NCBI GenBank assembly: GCA_005408345.1
Contig: SEMN01000049.1
Span: 1,612,001-1,676,000, forward strand
Origin: Macquaria australasica
Taxonomy: Eukaryota; Chordata; Actinopteri; Centrarchiformes; Percichthyidae
Direction: 5' to 3'
Length of the DNA stretch: 64,000 bases
The notes beneath the pieces are model-generated. The model saw nothing but the letters and a program-made list of their open reading frames with translations, did not search any database and had not been told where the DNA came from. This document shows positions 38,291 to 49,559 of this stretch, piece after piece; positions within the stretch are counted from its first letter, which is position 1; each line of letters begins with the position of its first letter. Made by a program: the position numbers and the translations under genes.

Positions 38291-41200
38291 ACACTGATTG
38301 AGAGGTGCAGTAACTAAGAGAGGTTGAGATGTTTGTGCTCTTCTCCTCCCTGCATTCACACTCCAACAATTTCCTCTTAACACGCAGCATTTGGGGAGTG
38401 ACGCCCCAGTTCCAAATGGAGAACTCCAAGACCTATTTTGTCCTTATTTAAGAGGACTTGGAGGATTTACAAAAAGAATGGGGAAGCAGTCTCAGCAGTC
38501 ATCCACATCTGAGAAGAAGCAAGGATTTTCAGTTCCTTGCAGAACTTTAAATCTATACTCAATCTACTGTTAGTTCTACTTGAAGCAAAACAACTCACAC
38601 TCGGGTGACCATTGGGACTGTGCAGACTCCGGGATGCCTTGATTTTATCGGCTCTGTCTGATGGTTATTAATTTGCCCATGTCATTGTCAAGCTCTCCCT
38701 GCAGGGTAAGAAGGGCACATGTGACCTCACCAAGGGAGCTGTAAAGGCTGCAGTTCCCTTTTACAATACTGATTGTGAGATACTGCGTAGGTTCCGTTTA
38801 GTATTTGCATTCTTGTTAGTGCCATGGCCGCATTTCTTAACCTGTGTCTATTTTTTTTCTGTGTTTATGTGAGAGACAAAGCAACCCTTCTGTAGTTGCT
38901 GTCTGTGAGATTTTGTTAGGCCTATGTGCCCTATATATTGATAAGTATCTGTATACATTTTGTAAAGAGAATAACCCACATTTTGTAAATAGCACTGAAG
39001 TTGTACGGATGAGCTGCCATTTTTGTTTGTTGTCTCCTGTTTTGCTTTTTGATGATTTCCCTTTATTTGCAATTCAGTGTTCAGACTTCAGTTTGGGAAC
39101 CGGAGAGGGAACGACCTTTTAGCTTTTATGTTGAGCTCCTGCTCCACCCTACCGCCCTAGACAGGGACGTAACAATTCTGAAGAGGACGTTTCTTGTTTG
39201 AATTATCCTTACAGAATATTAAATTATCAATGACCACTAAGGTGCAGGGCTTAATAACAACCGAGCTGTAGAAAAACTTGTGCATTGCTCATCCATCAGG
39301 TGTCCAGCGGCAGTTTAATCCTATTAATCCTATTTGGTATTCAAATCTTCAACCTCAAGGAGCTGCAATTCAATAATCTTATGGTATGTTATCATTGATG
39401 TGATGTCATGATGTTCATGTGTGTCTATATGGGTTTCAGTGAGCTTTGAGTTATGGTCTGAGAATGGCTATGCAGTAGGTCAGACTGATCTAGATCCCAG
39501 TTTAATTGACGCCCAGAGTGTTCCCTTGGAAACCATCTGATGGGGTAGAGTAAAGTAAGTAGAAGCAGACAGGGTTCGGAGAAAAATATGATAAAAACAG
39601 AATTCAATTAAATTGCAAACCACAGAACATGAAACAATAAATCTGAGGAAAAGAGAAAATGTAACAGAGGGATACTGTATTTTTATCTTTGTGTATAGCT
39701 ATGCTTCTATTACTTTTAGTTGGAGAAATATGTATCTACAATATGACAGCACTTACAATATAATGGTAAGTACATGCCATAATAGCATCTGTTAATTTGC
39801 GGTAGTTGTTGTTTTATTAATGAATTTAGAATCATCTTAATAACGATCTCTCTTGTATCCTCCATCTGTCATTAATTAATTCATAAATCATTGATTAACA
39901 TTGCCTTTGTTTTACTCTCTTTTTTGTTTCTTTCTTGATCTTCATTCGAGACCTCTACTACAGAGAGCAAAGACTTAGTTACTGAGGGAAGCCTCAGTAT
40001 CCCAGACTTAGTGAATTCAAGCTTGTAGAGATTGAAAAAAGTTGAAAAAAGAGGTTGAACCTGAAAAGTAACCCAGTACCAGACACATATGCAATATTTA
40101 ATGTTTTTTTCTCTCTCTCTCTCTCTCTCTCTTTGGGAGAAAGATGGAAAGAAAGTAAAAGACATAAGGGGACAAGAGACAAATAAAGAGAGCTCAATTG
40201 CCAGACCTGATCTTAAGCAGTCGAGGATGAGACTTCACTGTCAGTGAGGAAAATATAAATTTATCTCAGCAACATCAGAATTATGCATTGCACGTAGCAA
40301 CAATGCTGATGCAGAACCTATGAATATTTCATAATATCTATTTTGAAGTCTTGAATGTTTCCAAACCCCCGATTCACTAATGGACAGATTCAGAGCAGTC
40401 AGAGCGGTGGGTGGTAGAAGCTTAAAAGCTATAGAGCAGATTTGTGACCAGAATGCTATTGGGCAAATGAAAGAAGTGAAAGTAAATAAGAAGCGACATT
40501 GGAAAAATGTTCTGGCCCACAGCAGTACTGGACACACACAGTGTACTGATGTATGGGTGTGAAGCAGAGTGTTGATAAAATGTAGAAGATAGCAAGTATA
40601 GTCTTGCTTACACAAAACTGCAGCCTTCACTCTCTTTGTTTCAGTCGTTGCATTTTTGTGTCTTTTATTTGTGGTGAAGAATTTTCTGGGTTTAACCAGT
40701 CAATGTGATGTTTAACAGTGCTGAATCTCAATCAAAATGTGCCTCCTACCTACAGCTCCTGCAGTGGTGAGTCAGAGAGCGCAGTACCCAGTGGTCAGGT
40801 TTACTTCCATGCAACAGAGGTCTGCAGGCTTTCGGAGGAGAGTCTCACCTTACATCAAAGGTCAATGATGTACTAAACATCATATACTGATGATAGGGGA
40901 TGATCATTACAATGGGTTTTAACTCAGACTTCAGTGTATATTGGCACTGTGTCAGAAATCTACACAGAAACCTGCTATTGAGAATGTAATTCAAATTATT
41001 CCACAAGTGTAGCAGCCTATTTTGAAGTTAAATTTGTAGAAGTATGCTGCATGTAGAGATTTAATAACATGACCTTGCTCTAGGCTGTAAAAAAAAAAAG
41101 AAAAGAAAAAAAAGACATAGCATAATATTGGAGCATAATATGTAAACACAGTGTTTTACAAAGCCAAACAATGATGACATTTTGAATGTGGAAAGACATT

Positions 41201-41319
41201 TTTAAATGAGATATGAACTACAACTGTAAATGGTTAGTTAACAACTTTACAGTCCGTAGTATGGAAAAAACACCTGGGGCAAAGCAACAAAAACATAACT
41301 TTGAAAGACACCGGTTAAA

Positions 41320-41785
41320 CTTTTTTAAACATTATTGAGCATCATTTAAATAAAAAATTTATTAATAACAATGTATCAAATGACAATGTGAAATGTGAAA
41401 GGGGTTGCTTGCAATCTGCAGCTCCCCTCAGCTTTACAGCGCTTTGTAGCGAGTTTCAGCTCATTGTTTAGCTGTTCAGCCTGCAACTTTACTGTTTTGT
41501 TTCACAAAGCTCTAAAAACCCACTGTAGTCTACACCACCAAACAGCAGGTGGACACAGTTAGTGACAATGGCTGGTGAACATAGTGGAGCATTTGGAAGC
41601 TGAAAAGTTTCCCTACCCTTGTTAGAGACCAAAGAAACATGACTCCAAATGAATAATGATAATGTTGCTCCACAACTGCAGCACATATAAATAAGAAACT
41701 GTTTGCTAACAAGTTGCCATACCTAATATACAATAATAATAATAATAACAATAATAATATATAAAAGGTGATGATATGTCAAAAT
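41320..41785. repeat. Dispersed repeat, copy 1 (partner at 49.0 kb)
   Basis: Shared landmarks, in order: a TATCAAATGAC-like start, CTGCAGCTCCCCTCA, GGCTGGTGAACATAGTGGAG, and TGATATGTCAA at the end. The same order is found at 48985-49555. There is no open frame. The hAT fragment starts directly after it. Confidence 0.65.
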
Positions 41786-41825
41786 GGCAAAATAACTTGT
41801 TACAACCTTACTTTTGTTGTCCCCA

Positions 41826-42240
41826 GATTCGTTTTTGTATCATCGCGCATGCACGCCACCAAGCTGCAAGAAACGCTTACATTCAGCGTCTGGAAATATT
41901 GCCATTACTTGACAAGAACATCATTGTCAAATGTAAATTGTCTGCAGGTAGTGGTACTAAGACTCTTTCCACTGCAAAAAGCACAATCTCAAACCTCCTG
42001 AAATACCTACTAAGACAGCACAAAAACGTGAAGCTCGTGGAAATACACCCCACCAAAGATGAGCCCTCTGCGGCCGTGGAGGATGGGTGTAGCCCTACAA
42101 TGGCTAAACAACCAAAACTGGATTTTAATTGTGGACAGCAGGCTACAAGCAATAAAGAACTAATAAAGTCTGTGGCTGGATATGTGGTGGATGAAATCTA
42201 CACAATTAACTCTCTGTCTTTCAGGCAGACCCCCAGTTAA
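41826..42240 (+). pseudogene. Truncated hAT/ZBED-type transposase fragment
   Basis: The frame reads a degraded BED-finger region (KTLSTAKSTISNLLKYLLRQH, with the second cysteine of the expected CxxC replaced by serine), then KNVKLVEIHP, KQPKLDF and ELIKSVAGYVVDEI. These are phrases typical of the N-terminal third of hAT transposases. It stops at TAA 42238-42240, before the catalytic RNase-H fold. No start of its own is clear, since the upstream sequence is another repeat. It cannot encode an active transposase. Confidence 0.7.
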
Positions 42241-42414
42241 AAATTCATCAGTTTGAGCCAGGTGTGCTTTTCATCTAGCCTGTAACTTTTATGGATTCAT
42301 AGACTGCAGAAAAATCTTCTAGTTTGAAGCCTTAGCTGCGCTTATCTGCAATTACCCTGACATTCACACACTCGAAATCTGATTTTTGAGGAGAAGGGAC
42401 GCAATTACCAATTT

Positions 42415-42568
42415 TGTTGGGTGTGACGGAAAGGTAATAATACGAGTAGTGTAACAAATTACCGTTGGCAGGGAGTAATAAGTAAAGTAATAATATTACT
42501 TTTGAAAAGAGTAAGGAGTAATGAGTAATAAATTACAGTTTTTGAGTAACAAGCCCAACACAGCTGGT
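42415..42568. mobile_element. hAT non-coding terminal region
   Basis: Dense TAATA/AGTAA words (AGTAATAAGTAAAGTAATAA, AAGGAGTAATGAGTAATAAA) end in GAGTAACAAGCCCAACACAG. This is the typical subterminal and terminal sequence of fish hAT elements, whose outer end reads CTG..TGTTGGGC on the other strand. It probably belongs to the same element as the transposase fragment just upstream. I found no matching opposite terminus. Confidence 0.65.
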
Positions 42569-42569
42569 A

Positions 42570-45500
42570 ATGTTACTATTAGGCTATCTGCTATTGCGAT
42601 CTATTCCAGATTCAAACAACTATTAAAACATCTGTTTATACAACAAAGTTTGGTGTAGAATCGAGATTCCTTGCTTCTACATCTAACGCTATCTCTCTAA
42701 CTGGAGACCCACTGTAGATGAGGAGCTGACATACAGCTTATAAGGACTAGTAATTTCAATTATTAAATACAGAAGGCTAGGTACACTCAAAAAAACAGCA
42801 TAGGGAGGGCTCTTCTTTACACATGGTATTCTAAATGCATCTGGCACTTATCAGACAAAGAGTTTTCACTCCTCACTGACAAGTACTTGGTCCATTTAGC
42901 TGCCAGGTACCATTGGACACATTTATTTTGATCAAAGCCCTTGCAACATTCACTGTGAAAACGGCACAGCTTATCATCTCACCATAGCCACGGTGGCTAA
43001 AGAACAAAGCAACAGCCCAAAGAATAACAGAGCAAAGCATACCCAGTGGGGCAGCTGTGAGAAACTGGTTGCTTTCACTGAAATATGCATTATTGATCTG
43101 CAGATGAATATGAGGCATATTACTGTAGACAGCGAGCTTTGATGTAGCCTTTCCAGCCCTTCCAGCTTTTACTAAAATGAATGCAGACAAGTAACTGAAT
43201 AGAGTAAATGTATGTAATCTAGTAAAAATATGTTTTGCTTTTCTATGACTAGTGTGTGACATTTGTGATTCACCACCTGATAACATGGATTCATTTTCTT
43301 CTTTTGTAAAGGCAATATCTGCTGTAGTCTCTCTCTCTCTCTCCAGACAGACTAGAAAGAGGCGATGATGTTGTCTGCAGACAAAAAGTAGAACTCGCTT
43401 ATGGTGATTTTACTGAGGTATGGGCACACTGTCTGACTCATAGCTGTGAGTAATTCATCCAAAACAAATAACTTGGATGTCATAACTCAACAAATATTCT
43501 CAGAGAACACAGCTAGCCGCTCTCTAATTCAGTACCAACAGACAAACTCCAAAAGTATCACCAGATGACATCATCATTTCAAGTCTCACTGCTCCAAGTA
43601 AAGTAGCCTCTTGCATTTAGGTTTTTTCGCAGTGTGCACACTTTATACATGATTAGCATCTTTCAAATAATTCTGATGGCAGAAGTTTTTACATGCAGAA
43701 ACAATCCCAGTCAAAATAAAAAAAAAGCGCAGTCTATAGGTTGTTTTGAATCCATTTATTCTGTGCCTACAGGTCGGATCTGTCAGGAGGCCACCTGTCC
43801 AGTCCAGCATCCATGTGAATTCTGTTTATATCGGACAATTCAGCATGTCACGATTTATATCCAGTGCCATCGTTCAGTGGCAATGCAGTGCCGTTTATGT
43901 AGCAAAACAGAAAGTATATGCGTGTAAAGATCAAAGTGGTGGTTAGGCATGTAGCGCATTTAACTTTCATATGGGAGACTGGAGTTTGTGTTCTGTCACA
44001 AAGTATCAAGCAGTTTATATTGGCTTTTTTTTTTTTTTAAGCATACCCACAATCTTTCTCTAATCTAAAGTGTTTTAGTTGACCAGCCTTCACCACACCT
44101 TAAGCGTAGTTATCTTTCCCTAACCTTATCTATACTCTAGTCTCCATTTGCTGATATGTTAGAAATCATTTTGAAACTGTCGGCAAAAGACATAAAAAAA
44201 CCCCCCAAAAAAAACAGTAATAGTAAAAATGTAATCTTGGGTTTTGGAGAATAATTCAATATCAGCGTCTTGTCTGCCGATAGATTTGGTCTGCCACAGT
44301 GTTGTTCTTGATACTACCACCAGATGGCACCAAAATCAGGAATTTTCTAATCCTACACATAGTGGCTTTAATTTAAAAGATCTGGAACAGGACTGTGTTT
44401 AAAACTACATGGATGTTGCCAAATGTAGCTTGATCAACATCCCGTGGTGATGGCCAAAAACAATACCAGCTCTGCCAAAAATGAAGCACCTTGCACCTGA
44501 GGTGTCCAAGTAAGTTTTGGCCAGTAAGTTTTGGTAAGTTTTGAAACAGCACCATCAAATTTACAAAAGAGAAAATACATTATTCACTCTCTACAGTAGG
44601 TCTATGCTGAGATCATTCCAACACAGTGAAGTATAAAAAGGGCACTAATAGCACCAAGATGTTAATGAATTTTATGCATTTGTGATCATTCTGGTGGATG
44701 CAATTTTTGTGATGTGGAAAATTCATTTAGGTGCAGCATCAGTGAATGAATGGATGCCTTAAGTGGCTCTGCTTAAGAGGTACTTCAAAAATGTACGTAA
44801 TTCAGGACTCCTAATGAAGCCTGTCGCTTGAATGATGATTTATCAAAGGATGAAAAGAGGGCATTTAGTGATGTGGTGTTTTTGAGTTTTAATAAGCATT
44901 TCCAGCCTCACACAGACACATCCTCACATTTTCAAACTCTCCTCAGTGCAGGTAATTTTAAAATCATCAGTCATAGTTGCTTTGTTTACATCCATTCAAC
45001 AATCCCTTGCTCCACTTAAATGGCAAATGCTCCGGACATTTAAATATGCACTTTCTCAAGGGACTTGGTGGGTGGCTAATTATGAAGCTGTACCTGGGAG
45101 TTTTCACAAAGCTTATCATTAAACCCAAAGGCATAACTGAGGTGTTACCACTGATTGCTCAAAACAGATTTGGGTTGTCCCTCAACCAGAGTTCAAGAGC
45201 GGGTTATTTGACCATTTTATGAAAGATACACAGGTTGAGTTTGGTACAGTGGCCAATAGCTTCCCCAAATCTAAAAAAAATCCTTCTGACTCACTGTTGA
45301 TCTTATGAAACTGAGCTGGGATAACTTTACAATAAAATGGCTCTATTTTTAAGCGTTGATGATTGTCATTTGTGTGATGTCACTGGCATATTTTGGGAAA
45401 CGGATAAAATAAGTGGAATATTTGTATATAGTACAGGTAAAAGTGGGAAGGTTGACAGAAGTGGGCATTCCCTCAGGGTGGCTGTGAATGGCAGATTGGG

Positions 45501-46260
45501 TTTAGGCAAAGCTTCCTCTTTATGTCCACTTAAGTGTCATTCCCTGCATTTCAACATTATTTATTATTTGTAATGAAAAAGTATGAATGCTACCCGAATC
45601 TCCTTAGTCTATTATGTTTCAAGATGCTGATCATATGTTTGTAGAAAACCCTTGACCCTTACATGCACTTTACCTCACATACCCAAGCCCACCCTGCTGC
45701 AAATGTAGTCATAGGTCTTAAATTCTTATCAACTGATGGTATGTACGAATGAAGTATTATACATGGTTTCAATATAAATAGACCTTCCTCAAGATTAATC
45801 CGCTGCAATGGAAACACCTCGAGGAAATCTCATCCCCCAACACCAGACTCTGTTAAGATGAGCGTTTTATTTTTCCAGTGTGATCTCAGTAGCCCGGGGA
45901 GTGACTGAGCCAACAGCATAGAGGTTTTTCGATGACGGTGATGCGCACTGAGCAGCTCGCCAAAAGGCTGCTGCTTCGCTTACGGGACTTACATGAGGAT
46001 GGATAGAGTTTTTGCGTAACGGTAAAGCGATGGATTTCCCTGCTCTTTATCACCTGCTCTTTATCACCTTTTGGCACTCTCCGGAAGACGGACGTAACAT
46101 CTAAGGAGTTGTTTGCGAAATTCCCTGATTCACAGGCTGCAGACTTGTTTTCAACAACACAGAGAGGTTTCACATCCCCGGAGATTGTGGTTTGTAAACT
46201 TTATGGCTATAGTAACATCATCCATTTATATAGCGTCCTTGCTGGATTGATTTCATTTGT
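42570..46260. other. Intergenic region upstream of mrap2; no other gene recognised
   Basis: No recognisable exon. A short repeat-like phrase near 44.28-44.35 kb (CCACCAGATGGCACC, then TACACATAGTGGCTTTAA) looks like an interspersed element end. The last 400 bases (45.86-46.19 kb) are more GC-balanced and probably hold the mrap2 promoter and non-coding first exon. They include a 14-base tandem duplication (CTGCTCTTTATCAC twice, about 46040-46067). Confidence 0.45.
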
Positions 46261-46274
46261 TTTCTGCTGTCTAG

Positions 46275-46294
46275 GTACGTAAAATCGGTTTGAA
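46275..46294 (+). other. mrap2: mrap2 5' UTR part of the start-codon exon
   Basis: TTTCTGCTGTCTAG ending at 46274 is an acceptor-like sequence 20 bases before the ATG, so a non-coding exon upstream is likely, as in other MRAP2 genes. Confidence 0.45.
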
Positions 46295-47854
46295 ATGTCC
46301 AACCGGAGCCAAACCAGCGCACGTCGCAGTGACTACGTGTGGCAGTATGAATATTATGACGACGAGGAGCCCGTGTCTTTTGAGGGACTCAAAGCGCACA
46401 GATGTAAGCTGAATACAACTGTATACATTGCAATCTTTAATGGATTTTACTGCCTTTTACTTTGTGCAGTGTGTGTGTGTGTGTGTGTGTGCGTGCGTGC
46501 GTGGGTGGGTGCCATTCAGTGCACGCCAGTGCTTGTGCATGATGTGTGTCAGCAAACAGAGTTACTTTCCTTTAGGGCTGTAAATTAATAATGATTCATT
46601 ACCCCCAGCACATTTCACTCTTTGTATTATATAGTGCTTCAGCTGAAGGATGACACGCGCTACTTACCTCCCAATAAACAAATTATTTGGCAGCAATAAT
46701 TCATGCAGCACCTGTACTGGCGTTTTATACTTCATTGGTAATGAACAGGACAAAAAAAAAAGACCATCAGCAAACATGCAGACAAACAGGCTGCTGTAAT
46801 CAAATTTAATACATTTTGAATGCTCACTTTAACTGAGTAATTGGGGATTTTGCTCTCAGCGAGAGGCCCCTGAGGGGAATTAAAATCAGAGGGAGGAGCA
46901 GAGAGATGGTTTAATCATTAAAACAATGTAGGTACTCTGATAAGATTCTCTCTTCTCTGACATTTCAGACTCCATCGTCATCGGTTTCTGGGTCGGACTC
47001 GCTGTGTTTGTCATTTTCATGTTCTTTGTTCTCACGCTGCTCACAAAGACAGGAGCGCCACACCAAGAGTGAGTATTATAGCAGGCTAAAGCCCCATTTT
47101 CACTTTCACATCTGGTCCTGGGGGGACACTTTCAGCACCAAGGAGAGCTCAAGCAATTCAGCTCTCGCCCCTTCTCATCACAGAGCAGGGGCAGCTTTCG
47201 TGTCATGCAGTGAAAAAGAGGAAAACAAGACAAGAAACCTTCAGTAATTTTAAGCGTTCAGCTACAGGTTCATTCAGGACAAAGATGACAATAAAAACCC
47301 CTTTTTTTGTCAAATCATTTTCCTGCTGCAATCCCACTCTGGATCTTTGTTTCTTTCTTACCAGAAACCCAGACTCTGCTGAAAAGCGCCATCGACCAGG
47401 GAGCTGTCTGGTAGACATTGATGGTCCCCAGGACGAAAATGACAAAGCCTTCTCTCGTCCGTTGCTAGCGGAGTCCCGCTCGTATTTCCATTTCTACATC
47501 AATGAGGAGGATCAGGCTCAGGGGAAGCAAAAACCAGAAGACATTAGAGTTGGAAAGCACACCGAGACCAGAGCCCAGAATGGGACCTGCAACCGGCCCA
47601 GAGGTATCAGCTCCTCTGGGATGGACGAGATGGGAGAGGACGTTGAGGAAGCTGGGGTACACCAACCTCTCAAGGGACTAATAGAGGAGAGCAAGACAGA
47701 CAGAGAATGTGCCTTCTTTTCCCACTTCAACATCCCTAACTTTGTGAACTTGGAGCACAGTTCAACACTTGGAGAGGATGATCTGCTGTACGAGCCGTCT
47801 GTCATACTGGAGCGCCAGTCTCACACTCACGATGCTCATTGTGACATCCACTAA
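46295..47854 (+). CDS. mrap2: Melanocortin-2 receptor accessory protein 2 (complete, 3 coding exons)
   Basis: Exons 46295-46403, 46969-47068 and 47365-47854 join in phase to 232 aa. The N-terminus has an N-glycosylation sequon at N3 (NRS). The MRAP signature follows: YEYYDDEEPVSFEGLKAHRY (about 18-37), then one membrane segment at about 38-61 (SIVIGFWVGLAVFVIFMFF...) and LTKTGAPHQ. The C-terminal cytosolic part keeps the MRAP2 motifs SRSYFHFYINE, FNIPNFVN and LGEDDLL. Family knowledge: MRAP2 forms antiparallel homodimers with dual topology in the endoplasmic reticulum and plasma membrane. It modulates melanocortin receptors, above all MC4R, and so energy balance and growth. The MRAP2-specific C-terminal motifs rule out MRAP1. 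mrap2a versus mrap2b was not tested. No defect is seen. Confidence 0.95.
46469..46510. repeat. GT/GC microsatellite in mrap2 intron 1
   Basis: (GT)n passing into GCGTGCGTGCGTGGGTGG about 65 bases after the exon 1 donor. Confidence 0.9.
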
Positions 47855-48049
47855 GTCTGTTTCTACAAAGAGAACACAGGCATGGACATAGTGGTATCAT
47901 AATATTATTTGCTTTCCTTTCACAGGGTCATTTGTGACCTGACAGGGGTAAACATACTCACCTGCCTTTTTTCCTATAAAGCGTCTCTGCTTGCGAGTGT
48001 TTTTAGCCTTTACAACAAGCATACATTCGGATCAACAAGCAAGAGAGCA

Positions 48050-48340
48050 CAAAAGATTTTTTTTTTTTTAGCCTTAATTTATCCAGGTTTGTTTTGTTTT
48101 TTTTACGAGGGAGATGTGGCCAAGAATAGCAGCAAAACATCATTTTAACAGTAAATTAACAGGCAAATACATAGATTTGAGTAACATTAAACATAATCAG
48201 ATAAAACATTTGCACGTACACAACCTGGACTCAATAGATTTCACCATAGCTTTAAAATTGTTGTCTAAGATCAGTCTGTAGATTGTTCCATGCAGTGCAG
48301 AAAACCTAAAAGCTTTCTTTCATCCACAATTCCAGATTAT
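48050..48340. repeat. Probable interspersed repeat downstream of mrap2
   Basis: A poly-T run is followed by CCTTAATTTATCCAGG, GTAAATTAACAGGCAAATAC, GTAGATTGTTCCATGCAGTG and AAAACCTAAAAGCTTTCTT. I recall this kind of text from non-coding fish repeats. Family and limits are uncertain, and it may overlap the mrap2 3' UTR. Confidence 0.4.
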
Positions 48341-48984
48341 GTGCAATTCACAGTTATAAGATGGCAATTCGTCCTGCACATTGCCTGGTACCTTTTAACC
48401 TTGAGTAGGCTCCTTGGAATTGATTGCAGCCGCACTGTACCTGGACTTGATAGCTTTCCACAAAGGAAAATGAGAAAGGCAGTGAAGTCACTAGGGAGAG
48501 ATGCTTTGTACAATTCATTCTGCTGTTATTGCTGTTTTGTTGTCTTGTGCATTCCTGGACATTGGCCATTATCTCTCCAACAGGACACAAATGCCAGTTG
48601 GTCTACCACCAACATTAAAAGCATGGGATTAAATTACTGTTGTTCTCAAATGAAATGCCCTCTATTAGAAAAGGTGAAGTGTACTTTAACCGTGTAATTA
48701 GTAGCACAAAATTAAACATATCATCATTTGTTGTTCTTTTACGAGGTAACCTGAGACCTTGGATGACAATGTGATATAATACTTTTGTAGACAGAGTACT
48801 CTTGGATTGAAATGATTTTGATTGTCCAAATGAAGCCTAAATGGTTTTGGAATTCAACTCAACACTGGCGTGGTGTAGCATTTCTTAACATTGCACAATG
48901 GTTACGATATAAGATCATGCTCAGATTTATGATTTCGTCGAGCTTTGTCAGAAGTCATAATAATAAATAGGAACCTGAAGCTGC

Positions 48985-49555
48985 TCTAATCAATATTTTT
49001 ACTTTAACAATGGATCAAATGACTGTTTAATTTGAAAATTGTCCTTTTGTACTGATACACCCACAGAGAATTATCATCCAACTCTGCAGTTCCCCTCATC
49101 TTTATGAAGCATTTTAGTGTCTTTTAGTATTTTCTGTTTTGGTTTTAAGCCCCGTAAATTGATTGGTTTTGTTCACTCTCACCGATCTCATCAACAGCAT
49201 TTCCAATTGCAACAAGTGGCTGTTTCCAGCGAGATATCTCTGATAAACTCTCTGTACACTACGTGCCCAGGCACACAGAGAAAATTAATGACCAGCTGGT
49301 GAACATAGTGGAGCATTTAGCAACTAAAGAGCCACATATTTCCCTCAGGAGTTGGTGGAGCTGAAAGGAGAGCGAATGTTGGACTTGCATTTGCCAGGTG
49401 GTCAGAAACACAACTCCACATAAATACTAATGATGCTCCGTGTCTGCTGGATGTGTAAATATACAACTTGCTAGCACCTTCACCATATCAACGTTAAGGT
49501 GATAATATGTCAATGTTGTGTTAAAAGCCTGTTGCGCTGCCCCTAAGTGGCCAAA
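48985..49555. repeat. Dispersed repeat, copy 2 (partner at 41.3 kb)
   Basis: Landmarks in the same order as the copy at 41320: GGATCAAATGACTG, CTGCAGTTCCCCTCA, CAGCTGGTGAACATAGTGGA, CAACTCCACATAAATA and GATAATATGTCAA. This copy is longer through an extra segment in the middle. No open frame. Confidence 0.65.
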
Positions 49556-49559
49556 AGCA

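Larger units (their letters stand above)
35480..41310. other. Intergenic, ripply2 to the hAT remnant; no gene recognised
   Basis: No known exon is visible. Contents include (CT)n at 36646-36696 and at 40111-40133, a pair of related segments at about 36.02-36.14 and 38.13-38.29 kb, and AT-rich unique sequence. CYB5R4, which lies between RIPPLY2 and MRAP2 in human, was looked for and not seen. Confidence 0.45.
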
